From: Lachnospiraceae bacterium
Lineage (GTDB): Bacteria > Bacillota_A > Clostridia > Lachnospirales > Lachnospiraceae
Length of the DNA stretch: 13,729 nt
Reading direction: 5' to 3'
Assembly (NCBI GenBank): GCA_009774465.1
Contig: VSNT01000105.1
Coordinates: forward strand, 1 to 13,729
Shown: in pieces, positions 6,774 through 13,103 of the stretch
Layout: every line of letters begins with the position of its first letter
How positions within the stretch are numbered: the first letter of the stretch is position 1
Notes under the pieces: generated by a model
What the model was told of the DNA's origin: nothing
Database searches by the model: none
Seen by the model: the letters and a program-made list of their open reading frames with translations, nothing else
Position numbers and translations under genes: made by a program

Positions 6774-7429
6774 TAAAGATACTGATAGTGGATGATGAAA
6801 AACCAATTTGTGACCTGATTGATTTAAACCTTTCTGCATCCGGTTATCAATGCAGGGCAGTGCAGAACGGGCTGGACGCGATTGATTTGATTGAAAAGGA
6901 AACTTTTGATCTGGTTCTGCTGGATATTATGCTGCCGGGGGCCGACGGATATGATGTGATGGATTACATAAGGCCATTGAAAATACCAGTTATTTTTATT
7001 ACTGCAAAGCATGAGGTTAAGGATCGGGTAAAAGGACTTAAGCTGGGGGCTGACGATTATCTGGTAAAGCCTTTTGATGTGGTGGAACTGGTGGCCAGAG
7101 TGGAAGCAGTTCTTCGGCGTTACAACAAGACAGAAAGACTTTTAACTGCCGGTGATGTGGTAGTTGATGTGGAGGCGCGCAGGGTATTAAAGGGAGGAAA
7201 ACAGATTATCCTTACGAACAAGGAATTTGGCCTGTTGGTACTCTTTATGCAGAATAAAAATGTAGCATTATTTCGGGAAATTCTGTATGAAAAGGTCTGG
7301 GAGGATGAATATATCAGCGACAGCAGAACTTTGGATCTTCATGTGCAGCGTCTTCGAAGGAAACTGGGATGGGAGCAGAATCTGGTAGCGGTATATAAGG
7401 TGGGCTACCGGTTAGAGGTGCCGCAATGA
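6770..7429 (+). CDS. OmpR/PhoB-family response regulator
   Basis: A 219-residue cytoplasmic regulator. The receiver domain (1-118) has the acidic pair D8-D9, phospho-acceptor D52 (LLDIMLPGADG), T78 (FITAK) and K100 (LVKPFD), all intact. Residues about 125-219 are an OmpR-type winged helix, with recognition region DSRTLDLHVQRLRRKLG and C-terminal hairpin VYKVGYRLE. The ATG at 6770 is preferred over TTG or GTG codons further upstream because it gives the normal MIKILIVDDE start, is preceded by GGAAGG and overlaps the previous stop by 4 bases. Its own stop overlaps the kinase start by 4 bases. OmpR/PhoB proteins bind tandem repeats as dimers at about 11-bp spacing; six such repeats occur at 9668-9733, the likely target. 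Confidence 0.95.
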   Translation: MIKILIVDDEKPICDLIDLNLSASGYQCRAVQNGLDAIDLIEKETFDLVLLDIMLPGADGYDVMDYIRPLKIPVIFITAKHEVKDRVKGLKLGADDYLVKPFDVVELVARVEAVLRRYNKTERLLTAGDVVVDVEARRVLKGGKQIILTNKEFGLLVLFMQNKNVALFREILYEKVWEDEYISDSRTLDLHVQRLRRKLGWEQNLVAVYKVGYRLEVPQ

Positions 7430-8859
7430 AATTTTCATTAAAATTATTGCTGTGGACAATGATTGTTATGGCAATTGCCCTTGGATTCAGTGGCTTTTAC
7501 TTCATTAATTACGTGTTTGAAACTTCGCTGGAGAGGGAAGCAGGGCAGGCCCTTGATGAAAACAGCATTTTAAGTTTTGCTTTTGAAACAGCCGCTTTAA
7601 ATGTTCCTGCCAAATATGATGTATTGCAGGATTCTACGGTGGAGCAGATCGCTTATAATCTGGAGAACAGTGGGCAGAATACCAGCCGTATGCTTCGACT
7701 GTCAAATGAGGAAAAGGAAACTTTGTATGCAAGCGATGGGTTTGATGTGGATGACAGGCTTTTGCTTGAAACCGGGCAGGGAACAAAAAACTATCGTACC
7801 ATAGCAATGAACGGGCGTTATTATATTCAAACGGGCAGTACGGTAAATGCGCTGGACCGGGTATTGTATTTAGAGACGCTCAGGGATGTTTCCGTGGTTT
7901 TTAATGAACGTGAGCTTGGGTTTCGGGTATACCGGCAGGTCACAGTGGTTATGCTGCTTTTGGGAACAATCATTATGCATTTGATTGCCTCCTGGCTGAC
8001 GAAGCCGATCAGGCTTCTTACCCGTGCCACCAAGCGGATGGCTGCAGGAGATTATGATTATCGTGCAAGGCTGGTCAGTAATGACGAATTAGGGCAGCTT
8101 ACCCGTGATTTTAATAAAATGGCGGAGGCGCTTGAGGAAAATATGAATGAACTGGAGGCAGAAATTCAGGCCAGAGAGGACTTTGTGGGAGCTTTTGCAC
8201 ATGAACTGAAAACCCCCCTTACGTCCATCATTGGTTATGCGGATCTGCTTCGTTCAAGAAAACTTGATGAAGAAAAAAGCTTTATGTCCGCTAACTATAT
8301 CTACACGGAAGGGAAACGTCTGGAAGCCATGTCAATCAGACTCCTTGATATTATGGTTACAAGGCACGGGCAGGCGCAGTTTCAGGAAATTCAGGCGGAA
8401 AGTCTGTTTTCCTATCTGCGGGATATGTTTCAAAACAACAACAGTATGGAATTCGTATATTCTTATGAAAAGGCTGTTTTGCTGGCAGAAAGCAATCTGA
8501 TTATTACGGTTTTGATTAACCTTTTGGACAATGCATGTAAAGCTTCAGAGGAGGGAAGTGTAATAGAAGTAAGCGGGTATAAGGAAGAGGAAGGTTATCG
8601 TTTTACGGTAAAGGATCACGGAATCGGGATTCCGGAAGAAGAGCTTCAAAAAATTACCAAGGCATTTTATATGGTGGACAAATCCAGATCCCGAAGCCGC
8701 AATGGAGCAGGACTGGGGCTGGCTCTCTGTACGGAAATCCTGGCTCTTCATCACAGTAAACTGGAAATTACAAGTATTCTTGGAGAAGGCACCAGCATCA
8801 GCTTCCTTCTGCCGGATTTAGAAAAGGAGGGTGAGTGGAATGAAAAAGACAACCATTAA
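7426..8859 (+). CDS. Membrane sensor histidine kinase (HAMP, HisKA, HATPase)
   Basis: The protein has 477 residues. Helix 1 (about 8-29) and helix 2 (about 170-190) enclose an extracytoplasmic domain of about 140 residues with no recognised sensor fold. A HAMP domain (about 188-241) follows, then HisKA with phospho-accepting H259 in FAHELKTPLTSIIGY. The ATP-binding domain has the N box LLDNACKAS, G1 DHGIGIP (397-403), an F-box-like FYMVDKSRSR and G2 GAGLGLAL (427-434). All catalytic motifs are intact. The start ATG at 7426 overlaps the response regulator stop, so the two are a cognate pair. The last 20 bases overlap the next gene, which encodes an extracytoplasmic protein that may modulate the kinase. 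Confidence 0.95.
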   Translation: MKFSLKLLLWTMIVMAIALGFSGFYFINYVFETSLEREAGQALDENSILSFAFETAALNVPAKYDVLQDSTVEQIAYNLENSGQNTSRMLRLSNEEKETLYASDGFDVDDRLLLETGQGTKNYRTIAMNGRYYIQTGSTVNALDRVLYLETLRDVSVVFNERELGFRVYRQVTVVMLLLGTIIMHLIASWLTKPIRLLTRATKRMAAGDYDYRARLVSNDELGQLTRDFNKMAEALEENMNELEAEIQAREDFVGAFAHELKTPLTSIIGYADLLRSRKLDEEKSFMSANYIYTEGKRLEAMSIRLLDIMVTRHGQAQFQEIQAESLFSYLRDMFQNNNSMEFVYSYEKAVLLAESNLIITVLINLLDNACKASEEGSVIEVSGYKEEEGYRFTVKDHGIGIPEEELQKITKAFYMVDKSRSRSRNGAGLGLALCTEILALHHSKLEITSILGEGTSISFLLPDLEKEGEWNEKDNH

Positions 8860-9670
8860 TTTTACTCTCCTGCTTGGAGCAATAGTAGTGATGATCCTGT
8901 CGATATGGGGGCCGGAACAGCTTGCCAGGTACAAAGACCGGATGGTGCTTGATCATATCAATACGCAGGAGGTGGAGACGGAAGGGACAGGTTATAGGTA
9001 TACTCTTGCAGTTAATGAAAAACTTTATATTTTGTCTCAGGCGCTGCTTAGCCAGTCCCTTCCGGAAAGCGAGCAGAATACATTGACAAAGATAGAAAGT
9101 GAGGCCACGGATTATCTGGATTTGGATGGAACCTATGCTTTTGTGGTGAATCACAGAGGCCCCACAGGAAAGGAAATTACCAACGAAGAAATTTTTTCCA
9201 CCTGTAACCAGATGCTGGCATCTTTAAAGGAGATTCAGATTTTACCGGACACGGTAAGAGAGGTGGACAGTACCAACTATGAGGCGGTTCTTTATTCTGC
9301 CATTGACGTTTTGGAGCCGAGAAATAATGTGGCAGTATGGAAGGTCAGCCTTTCCACTAAAAGACAGAATGCGGACAAGTCCAATCGATTGATTGATGCT
9401 TATCTGGATGCAGACAGCGGAAAGGTTTATGAGTTTTATGTGAGAACTCAGTTAAAATGGGAAGAGATTGACACAGATGAGATTATAAAGGCCTGGGGCA
9501 GTTATATGGGGCTTCCGGAGCCTTCGGAATATGAGACGGATAACCCATTGCTTGAATCCACGCCTTATTATAAAAAATATGTTTTTTCAGGGCTGGGAGA
9601 GCAGAAAACGATTGTAACCATCGGGTTTTATGAGGGGATTAACGAGCTCTTTTTAAAAGTTTCCAAATGA
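8840..9670 (+). CDS. Single-pass extracytoplasmic protein, putative kinase accessory
   Basis: This 276-residue protein is not assignable to a named family from the sequence. Residues 8-24 form one hydrophobic helix after a KK-containing start, so it is a signal anchor or uncleaved signal, with the remaining 250 residues outside. The segment YLDADSGKVYEFYV (188-201) resembles the beta hairpin of PepSY-like domains, a weak similarity. ATG 8840 is chosen because AAAAGGAGG (8822-8830) ends 9 bases before it; the GTG at 8831 directly abuts that site. It overlaps the kinase gene by 20 bases, showing operon membership. The layout regulator-kinase-membrane-anchored outside protein recalls WalR-WalK-YycH/YycI, but homology is not claimed. 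A function in tuning the kinase or sensing the wall is inference. Confidence 0.75.
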   Translation: MKKTTINFTLLLGAIVVMILSIWGPEQLARYKDRMVLDHINTQEVETEGTGYRYTLAVNEKLYILSQALLSQSLPESEQNTLTKIESEATDYLDLDGTYAFVVNHRGPTGKEITNEEIFSTCNQMLASLKEIQILPDTVREVDSTNYEAVLYSAIDVLEPRNNVAVWKVSLSTKRQNADKSNRLIDAYLDADSGKVYEFYVRTQLKWEEIDTDEIIKAWGSYMGLPEPSEYETDNPLLESTPYYKKYVFSGLGEQKTIVTIGFYEGINELFLKVSK

Positions 9671-9733
9671 TGCAATTTTGATGCAAAAATGATGGAACTT
9701 TGATGCAGTTTTGATGATAAAATGATGCACCCT
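9668..9733. promoter_or_regulatory. Six tandem 11-bp TGATG repeats, candidate response-regulator sites
   Basis: TGATG occurs at 9668, 9679, 9690, 9701, 9712 and 9723, exactly 11 bases apart. Units read TGATGCAATTT, TGATGCAAAAA, TGATGGAACTT, TGATGCAGTTT, TGATGATAAAA and TGATGCACCCT. The first overlaps the stop codon of the preceding gene and the last overlaps the weak -35 of the next promoter. OmpR/PhoB-family regulators are known to bind direct repeats with 11-bp centre spacing. The regulator encoded at 6770 is the obvious candidate, and the geometry fits activation. Confidence 0.8.
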
Positions 9734-9750
9734 GCGCGTAAGATGATAAT
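9722..9750 (+). promoter_or_regulatory. Activator-type promoter of the amidase-deacetylase gene
   Basis: GATAAT (9745-9750) is a 5-of-6 match to the -10 consensus. With a 17-bp spacer the -35 would be ATGATG (9722-9727), only 3 of 6 matches and inside the sixth 11-bp repeat. A good -10 with a poor -35 covered by a regulator site is typical of promoters needing an OmpR/PhoB-type activator. Confidence 0.55.
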
Positions 9751-9779
9751 AAGCAGATTACACGTAAGGGGCATTATTT

Positions 9780-11195
9780 ATGTATAGGAGAAAAAGGCGT
9801 TATCGCAGAGGTACGAAGGAAAAAGCAAGGAGAATGTGGATGGCGTTTGCCAGCATGGTTCTGATTACAGGTGTGATGGGCACATTCACTTTAATGGCAG
9901 CAGTGGTTTTGGCAGCGCCCAAAGAACAGGGGGCGCAGAGTCTGCTGCAGTGGATGGACGAGACAGGGGATGTATCCGGCAATAAGCTCCTGGAAGGGGT
10001 AATGGACGTATCCGGCAATAGTCTTTTGGCAGAGGCAGCAGAGGAACCATATATACCCCTTATTGTTGTGGATGCAGGACATGGGGGAGAGGATGTGGGC
10101 TGCGTGGAAGGCGGGATTGCGGAAAAGGATGTAAATCTGCAGATTGCTCTTTTAGTAAAAGGTGCGTTGGAGGAAAAGGGATATCGGGTTATGATGCCCA
10201 GAATGACAGATGAATATCTGGAAAAAGAAGAAAGGGTAGAGCTGGCAAACAGCTATCAGGCAGACGTTTATATCAGCATTCATCAAAACACTTATGAAGG
10301 GACTGATAAGTCTGTAAGCGGTATTGAAACATGGTATGATGGTTCTGATGATACCAGAGACAGCAGCCTGCTTGCAAGACTGATTCACCAGCAGACAATT
10401 AAAAGTACCGGGGCGGTAGAAAGGGAATTATTGGAATGTGCAGATTTCTGTGTTACAGGAAAAACTTTAATGCCGGCCTGTCTGATTGAAACAGGGTTTT
10501 TGTCAAATCCAAAGGAACGGGCGCTTCTTTCCAGTGCAGAATATCAGGAAGAAATTGCTTTGGGAATTTGTAATGGCATTGACTTGTATTTTCATCCAAA
10601 AACCATGTATCTTACCTTTGATGACGGGCCTTCCGCAGAGTGTACGGATAAGGTGTTGGATGTGTTAAAAGAAAAGGACGTTAAGGCCACATTTTTTCTG
10701 ATTGGAGAATATGTGGAGAAATATCCGGAAGTTGCAAGGCGAATTGTGGCAGAAGGCCATGCCATAGGGATTCACTGTTACCGGCATGATTATGACATAC
10801 TTTATGCAAGTAAGGAAAGTTTCCTTGAGGATTTTCAGAAGGCCTATGATGTGATCTATCAGGCAACAGGAGTGGAAACCAGACTGTTCCGCTTTCCAGG
10901 AGGAAGTGTTAATGCATATAATGAAGATGTGCGGGAAGAGATTATTGAGGAGATGACAAGCAGAGGATATGTTTACTTTGACTGGAATGCAAGTCTGGAG
11001 GATGCGGCAGGAAAGTGTGAACCGGATCAGCTCATAGAAAATGCTGTCAGCACCACTTTAGGGAGAAAACGGATTGTTATGCTGGCCCATGACAGAGTTT
11101 TAAATACAGCCCTTTGTCTTGAAGAGCTGCTTGATAAGTTTCCTGAATATCAGATGGAGCTATTGACAGAAAGTACGGAACCCATACAGTTTTAA
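9780..11195 (+). CDS. Membrane-anchored N-acetylmuramoyl-L-alanine amidase / polysaccharide deacetylase fusion
   Basis: The protein has 471 residues. A very basic cytoplasmic start (YRRKRRYRR) and a helix at about 20-46 anchor it; a cut after VLAA is possible. Residues 92-270 are an Amidase_3 domain cleaving the muramic acid-peptide bond, with zinc ligands H101 (DAGHGG), E115 and H168 (SIHQN) and catalytic E237 (IETGF). Residues 275-465 are a NodB deacetylase with TFDDGP (D281, D282), H332-CYR-H336, FRFPGGS (371-375 region), D401-W-N and AH437, as in peptidoglycan or chitin deacetylases. Both active sites look complete, though the H-S/T-x-x-H motif has Cys in place of Ser/Thr. The linker repeats DVSGN at 64-68 and 76-80. 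TAAGGGG (9765-9771) supports the ATG. Six regulator-type repeats upstream suggest control by the adjacent two-component system. Confidence 0.93.
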   Translation: MYRRKRRYRRGTKEKARRMWMAFASMVLITGVMGTFTLMAAVVLAAPKEQGAQSLLQWMDETGDVSGNKLLEGVMDVSGNSLLAEAAEEPYIPLIVVDAGHGGEDVGCVEGGIAEKDVNLQIALLVKGALEEKGYRVMMPRMTDEYLEKEERVELANSYQADVYISIHQNTYEGTDKSVSGIETWYDGSDDTRDSSLLARLIHQQTIKSTGAVERELLECADFCVTGKTLMPACLIETGFLSNPKERALLSSAEYQEEIALGICNGIDLYFHPKTMYLTFDDGPSAECTDKVLDVLKEKDVKATFFLIGEYVEKYPEVARRIVAEGHAIGIHCYRHDYDILYASKESFLEDFQKAYDVIYQATGVETRLFRFPGGSVNAYNEDVREEIIEEMTSRGYVYFDWNASLEDAAGKCEPDQLIENAVSTTLGRKRIVMLAHDRVLNTALCLEELLDKFPEYQMELLTESTEPIQF

Positions 11196-11209
11196 GGGTT
11201 TGTTTTTTT
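11178..11209 (+). terminator. Possible intrinsic terminator at the end of the amidase-deacetylase gene
   Basis: AACCC (11179-11183) pairs with GGGTT (11196-11200), extended by a G-T pair, followed by TG and seven T residues. The stem starts inside the coding region and the stop codon lies in the 12-base loop. The stem is short, so confidence is modest. Confidence 0.45.
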
Positions 11210-11233
11210 CATGTATAAAACTTCTTTTTTTAT

Positions 11234-11244
11234 CCATAATATGG
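11234..11244. promoter_or_regulatory. Palindrome CCATAATATGG over a -10-like sequence before the rubrerythrin gene
   Basis: CCATA-A-TATGG is perfectly symmetric and contains CATAAT (11235-11240), a 5-of-6 match to a -10. No convincing -35 lies 16-18 bases upstream. It may mark a regulated promoter of the rubrerythrin gene, for instance by a peroxide or redox regulator, but it is too short to assign. Confidence 0.3.
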
Positions 11245-11266
11245 CATAAAGAAAGGAGATTTTATT

Positions 11267-11863
11267 ATGGCAGTTGATTTTAAAAACAGTGAAACCAAGG
11301 ATAACCTGATGCGTGCTTTTGCAGGAGAAAGTCAGGCAAGAAACCGCTATACCTTTGCAGCTTCTCAGGCAAAAAAAGAAAAATTACATGTGATAGAGGC
11401 TGTTTTTACCTATACAGCAAACCAGGAAAAGGAACATGCGGAAATTTTTTATAAGCATTTAAAAGAACTGGCAGGTGAGACGATTCATGTAGATGGCGGC
11501 TACCCGGTAGATATTACGGAGGATATTTCAAAACTTCTGCGCATGGCACAGCATAATGAATATGAAGAGCATGACTCTGTGTATAAAGCTTTTGGGGAAA
11601 AGGCAAAGGAAGAAGGATTTATGCAGGTTGCCAATTCCTTTTTTATGATTGCGGAAATAGAAAAGAAGCACGGAGACCGATTTGGACGGTTTGCAGAATG
11701 GATGGAAAAGAAACAATTATTTAAGGAGGAGAAAAAGCAAAGCTGGATTTGCCTTAACTGCGGATATATTTATGAAGGAGAAAAGGCGCCTTTAAATTGT
11801 CCGGTATGTGAGCATGACCAGGGGTACTTTGTAAGACTGGAGCAATCGCCTTTCGAAGGGTAA
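11267..11863 (+). CDS. rbr: Rubrerythrin (diiron and rubredoxin-like domains)
   Basis: A 198-residue cytoplasmic non-haem iron protein that reduces hydrogen peroxide in anaerobes. Residues 5-148 are a four-helix ferritin-like domain with diiron ligands in the expected order: E21 (AGESQAR), E54 and H57 (QEKEH), E98 and E101 (NEYEEHD), E132 and H135 (EIEKKH). Residues 159-192 are a rubredoxin-like iron site, C162-x2-C165 and C178-x2-C181 (WICLNCGYIY, NCPVC). Length and domain order are those of classical rubrerythrin. AAAGGAG (11250-11256) precedes the ATG at 11267. It appears to be a single-gene unit, since a strong promoter follows it and a possible terminator lies before it. Electron donor genes are not visible nearby. 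Confidence 0.96.
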   Translation: MAVDFKNSETKDNLMRAFAGESQARNRYTFAASQAKKEKLHVIEAVFTYTANQEKEHAEIFYKHLKELAGETIHVDGGYPVDITEDISKLLRMAQHNEYEEHDSVYKAFGEKAKEEGFMQVANSFFMIAEIEKKHGDRFGRFAEWMEKKQLFKEEKKQSWICLNCGYIYEGEKAPLNCPVCEHDQGYFVRLEQSPFEG

Positions 11864-11890
11864 AATTATGTGAATACTTCAAGTTAGGAA

Positions 11891-11920
11891 TTGACATAAG
11901 CAGCGATTGAAGAATATAAT
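11891..11920 (+). promoter_or_regulatory. Near-consensus promoter of the VanZ-lipoprotein-MBOAT row
   Basis: Perfect TTGACA (11891-11896) and perfect TATAAT (11915-11920) are separated by 18 bp, about 48 bases before the start at 11968. This predicts strong, perhaps constitutive, transcription. No obvious operator dyad overlaps it. Confidence 0.85.
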
Positions 11921-11967
11921 GAAACCATTATGAGCAGAAACAGGTTCTGACCGAAATGAGGCAGAGT

Positions 11968-12474
11968 ATGAAAAAAAGAAAAAAATGGCTGATTGTTTTG
12001 GCATGGTGGATTGTATTTATTTCTTTAGTCGCTGTAGTCGCTTACCTTTCCTTCCAAAGCGGAGAAAATGCAAAAGAGCTGGGAAAAGAGACCATCCTTC
12101 AATTTGCGGAATCCCATAATGAAGGCGGACTGGTGAGCCAGGAATATCTGGATGCGCTGACCTATAAGATCAGGCAGAGCGGACGGGTGCTTGCATTTCT
12201 CATGATTGGAATTGTGGGAACCATCACCATTCATATTTCCTTTTATAAAAGTAACTGGTTGGCGCGGACTACGATAACAGCGGTAGTGCTGGTAGGAATT
12301 GCATATCTGACGGAATGGCTGAAAAAATACATTCCTTCCAGGCATTACAGCTTTGAAGAAATGATGGTCAGCATTTTGGCAGTGATTTTGGGATTTGTGT
12401 TTGTATCGGTAGTTACCCTTGTCTTTAAAGCGGTGAAGGGGTTCTTCCGGCTGGTAATGGCGGGACATGGGTGA
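11968..12474 (+). CDS. VanZ-like family membrane protein
   Basis: The protein has 168 residues and about four membrane helices (about 7-27, 75-92, 99-118 and 132-157). Family signs are the outside segment AYLSFQSGENAKELG and AYLTEWLKKYIPSRHYSFEEMMVSILAVILG, corresponding to the conserved E...Q/K-x(2-3)-P-x-R...D/E motif of VanZ. VanZ proteins are linked to low-level teicoplanin resistance and reduced antibiotic binding at the surface; the biochemical role is unproven. ATG 11968 is preferred because GAGG (11958-11961) lies 6 bases before it; the in-frame ATG at 11956 has no ribosome site. The gene is first behind a strong promoter and followed after 37 bases by the lipoprotein gene. Confidence 0.85.
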   Translation: MKKRKKWLIVLAWWIVFISLVAVVAYLSFQSGENAKELGKETILQFAESHNEGGLVSQEYLDALTYKIRQSGRVLAFLMIGIVGTITIHISFYKSNWLARTTITAVVLVGIAYLTEWLKKYIPSRHYSFEEMMVSILAVILGFVFVSVVTLVFKAVKGFFRLVMAGHG

Positions 12475-12511
12475 AATACTGAATTTTTGATTAATTATGA
12501 AGGAGAGATGG

Positions 12512-13096
12512 ATGATGAAAAAAACAGTTGTGTTATTCATAGCGGTGATGATGGTTTTTAGCCTGTTTGGATGCGGCGGTAAACAAAATAATGGACAGTC
12601 AGGTCAGGAAGGCGGGGAGTCGCAGTATGCGGATGCTCTGGAAGTGATGAATGAGGTTCTTAAAGTTTATGGCGAGGATGAGCTGTTTGCCATGTATGGA
12701 GGAGATCTGGAAAATGCAGTGATGGATGCGCCGGGTAAATTTGATATCAGTAAGACGGAAGAATTGGAAAATGCATATGGTCTTCCTGAGGATATAAGCT
12801 CCGATATTGAAGATGCCGCATCCATGATGCATATGATGAATGCGAACACTTTTAGCGGTATTGCTTACCGGCTGAAAGAAGGAACGGATATGGATGCCTT
12901 TGTGGATTCGATAAAGTCCTGCGTTTTGGCAAAGCAATGGGTATGTGGCCAGCCCGATACACTGGTGATTATAAATGTGGATGGCAGATATGTCATAACG
13001 GCTTTTGGGGCTGCTGAATTAGTGGAAGATTTTAAATCAAATGCTTTATCTGCGCTCAGTGGGGCACAAGTGGTCACAGAAGCGCCTATTGCGTGA
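12512..13096 (+). CDS. Small lipoprotein, DUF4358-like
   Basis: The protein has 194 residues. A lipoprotein signal is clear: MMKKTVVLFIAVMM, then LFGC with lipidated C21, followed by a flexible Gly/Gln/Glu linker. The mature part has an acidic helical half (YADALEVMNEVLKVYGEDELF) and a mixed half ending VDGRYVITAFG, resembling DUF4358 proteins found beside MBOAT genes in Clostridia; this assignment is from memory and moderate. AAGGAGAG (12500-12507) fits ATG at 12512 or 12515, and the ATG at 12497 would lie before it. The MBOAT gene begins 7 bases after its stop, so the two are probably translated together. A role in presenting or regulating the acyltransferase at the outer membrane face is inference. 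Confidence 0.75.
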   Translation: MMKKTVVLFIAVMMVFSLFGCGGKQNNGQSGQEGGESQYADALEVMNEVLKVYGEDELFAMYGGDLENAVMDAPGKFDISKTEELENAYGLPEDISSDIEDAASMMHMMNANTFSGIAYRLKEGTDMDAFVDSIKSCVLAKQWVCGQPDTLVIINVDGRYVITAFGAAELVEDFKSNALSALSGAQVVTEAPIA

Positions 13097-13103
13097 GGCG
13101 GTC

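Noticed and set aside
9668..9733. The 11-bp array as a CRISPR or minisatellite
   Set aside because: Units are too short, have no spacers, and vary outside TGATG; the phasing and promoter position fit regulator binding better.
11877..11912. CTTCAA and TTGAAG as arms of an operator or terminator after the rubrerythrin gene
   Set aside because: The arms are only 6 bases and 24 bases apart, with no T-tract, and they fall across the promoter without clear symmetry.
11935..11949. CAGAA/TTCTG hairpin in the VanZ leader as a riboswitch or attenuator
   Set aside because: A 5-bp stem with no conserved RNA motif is expected by chance.
12025..12540. A 171-codon - strand open frame over the VanZ-like gene
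   Set aside because: The + strand frame has VanZ motifs, promoter and ribosome site; the antisense translation is His/Phe/Cys-rich with no domain, as expected of a shadow.
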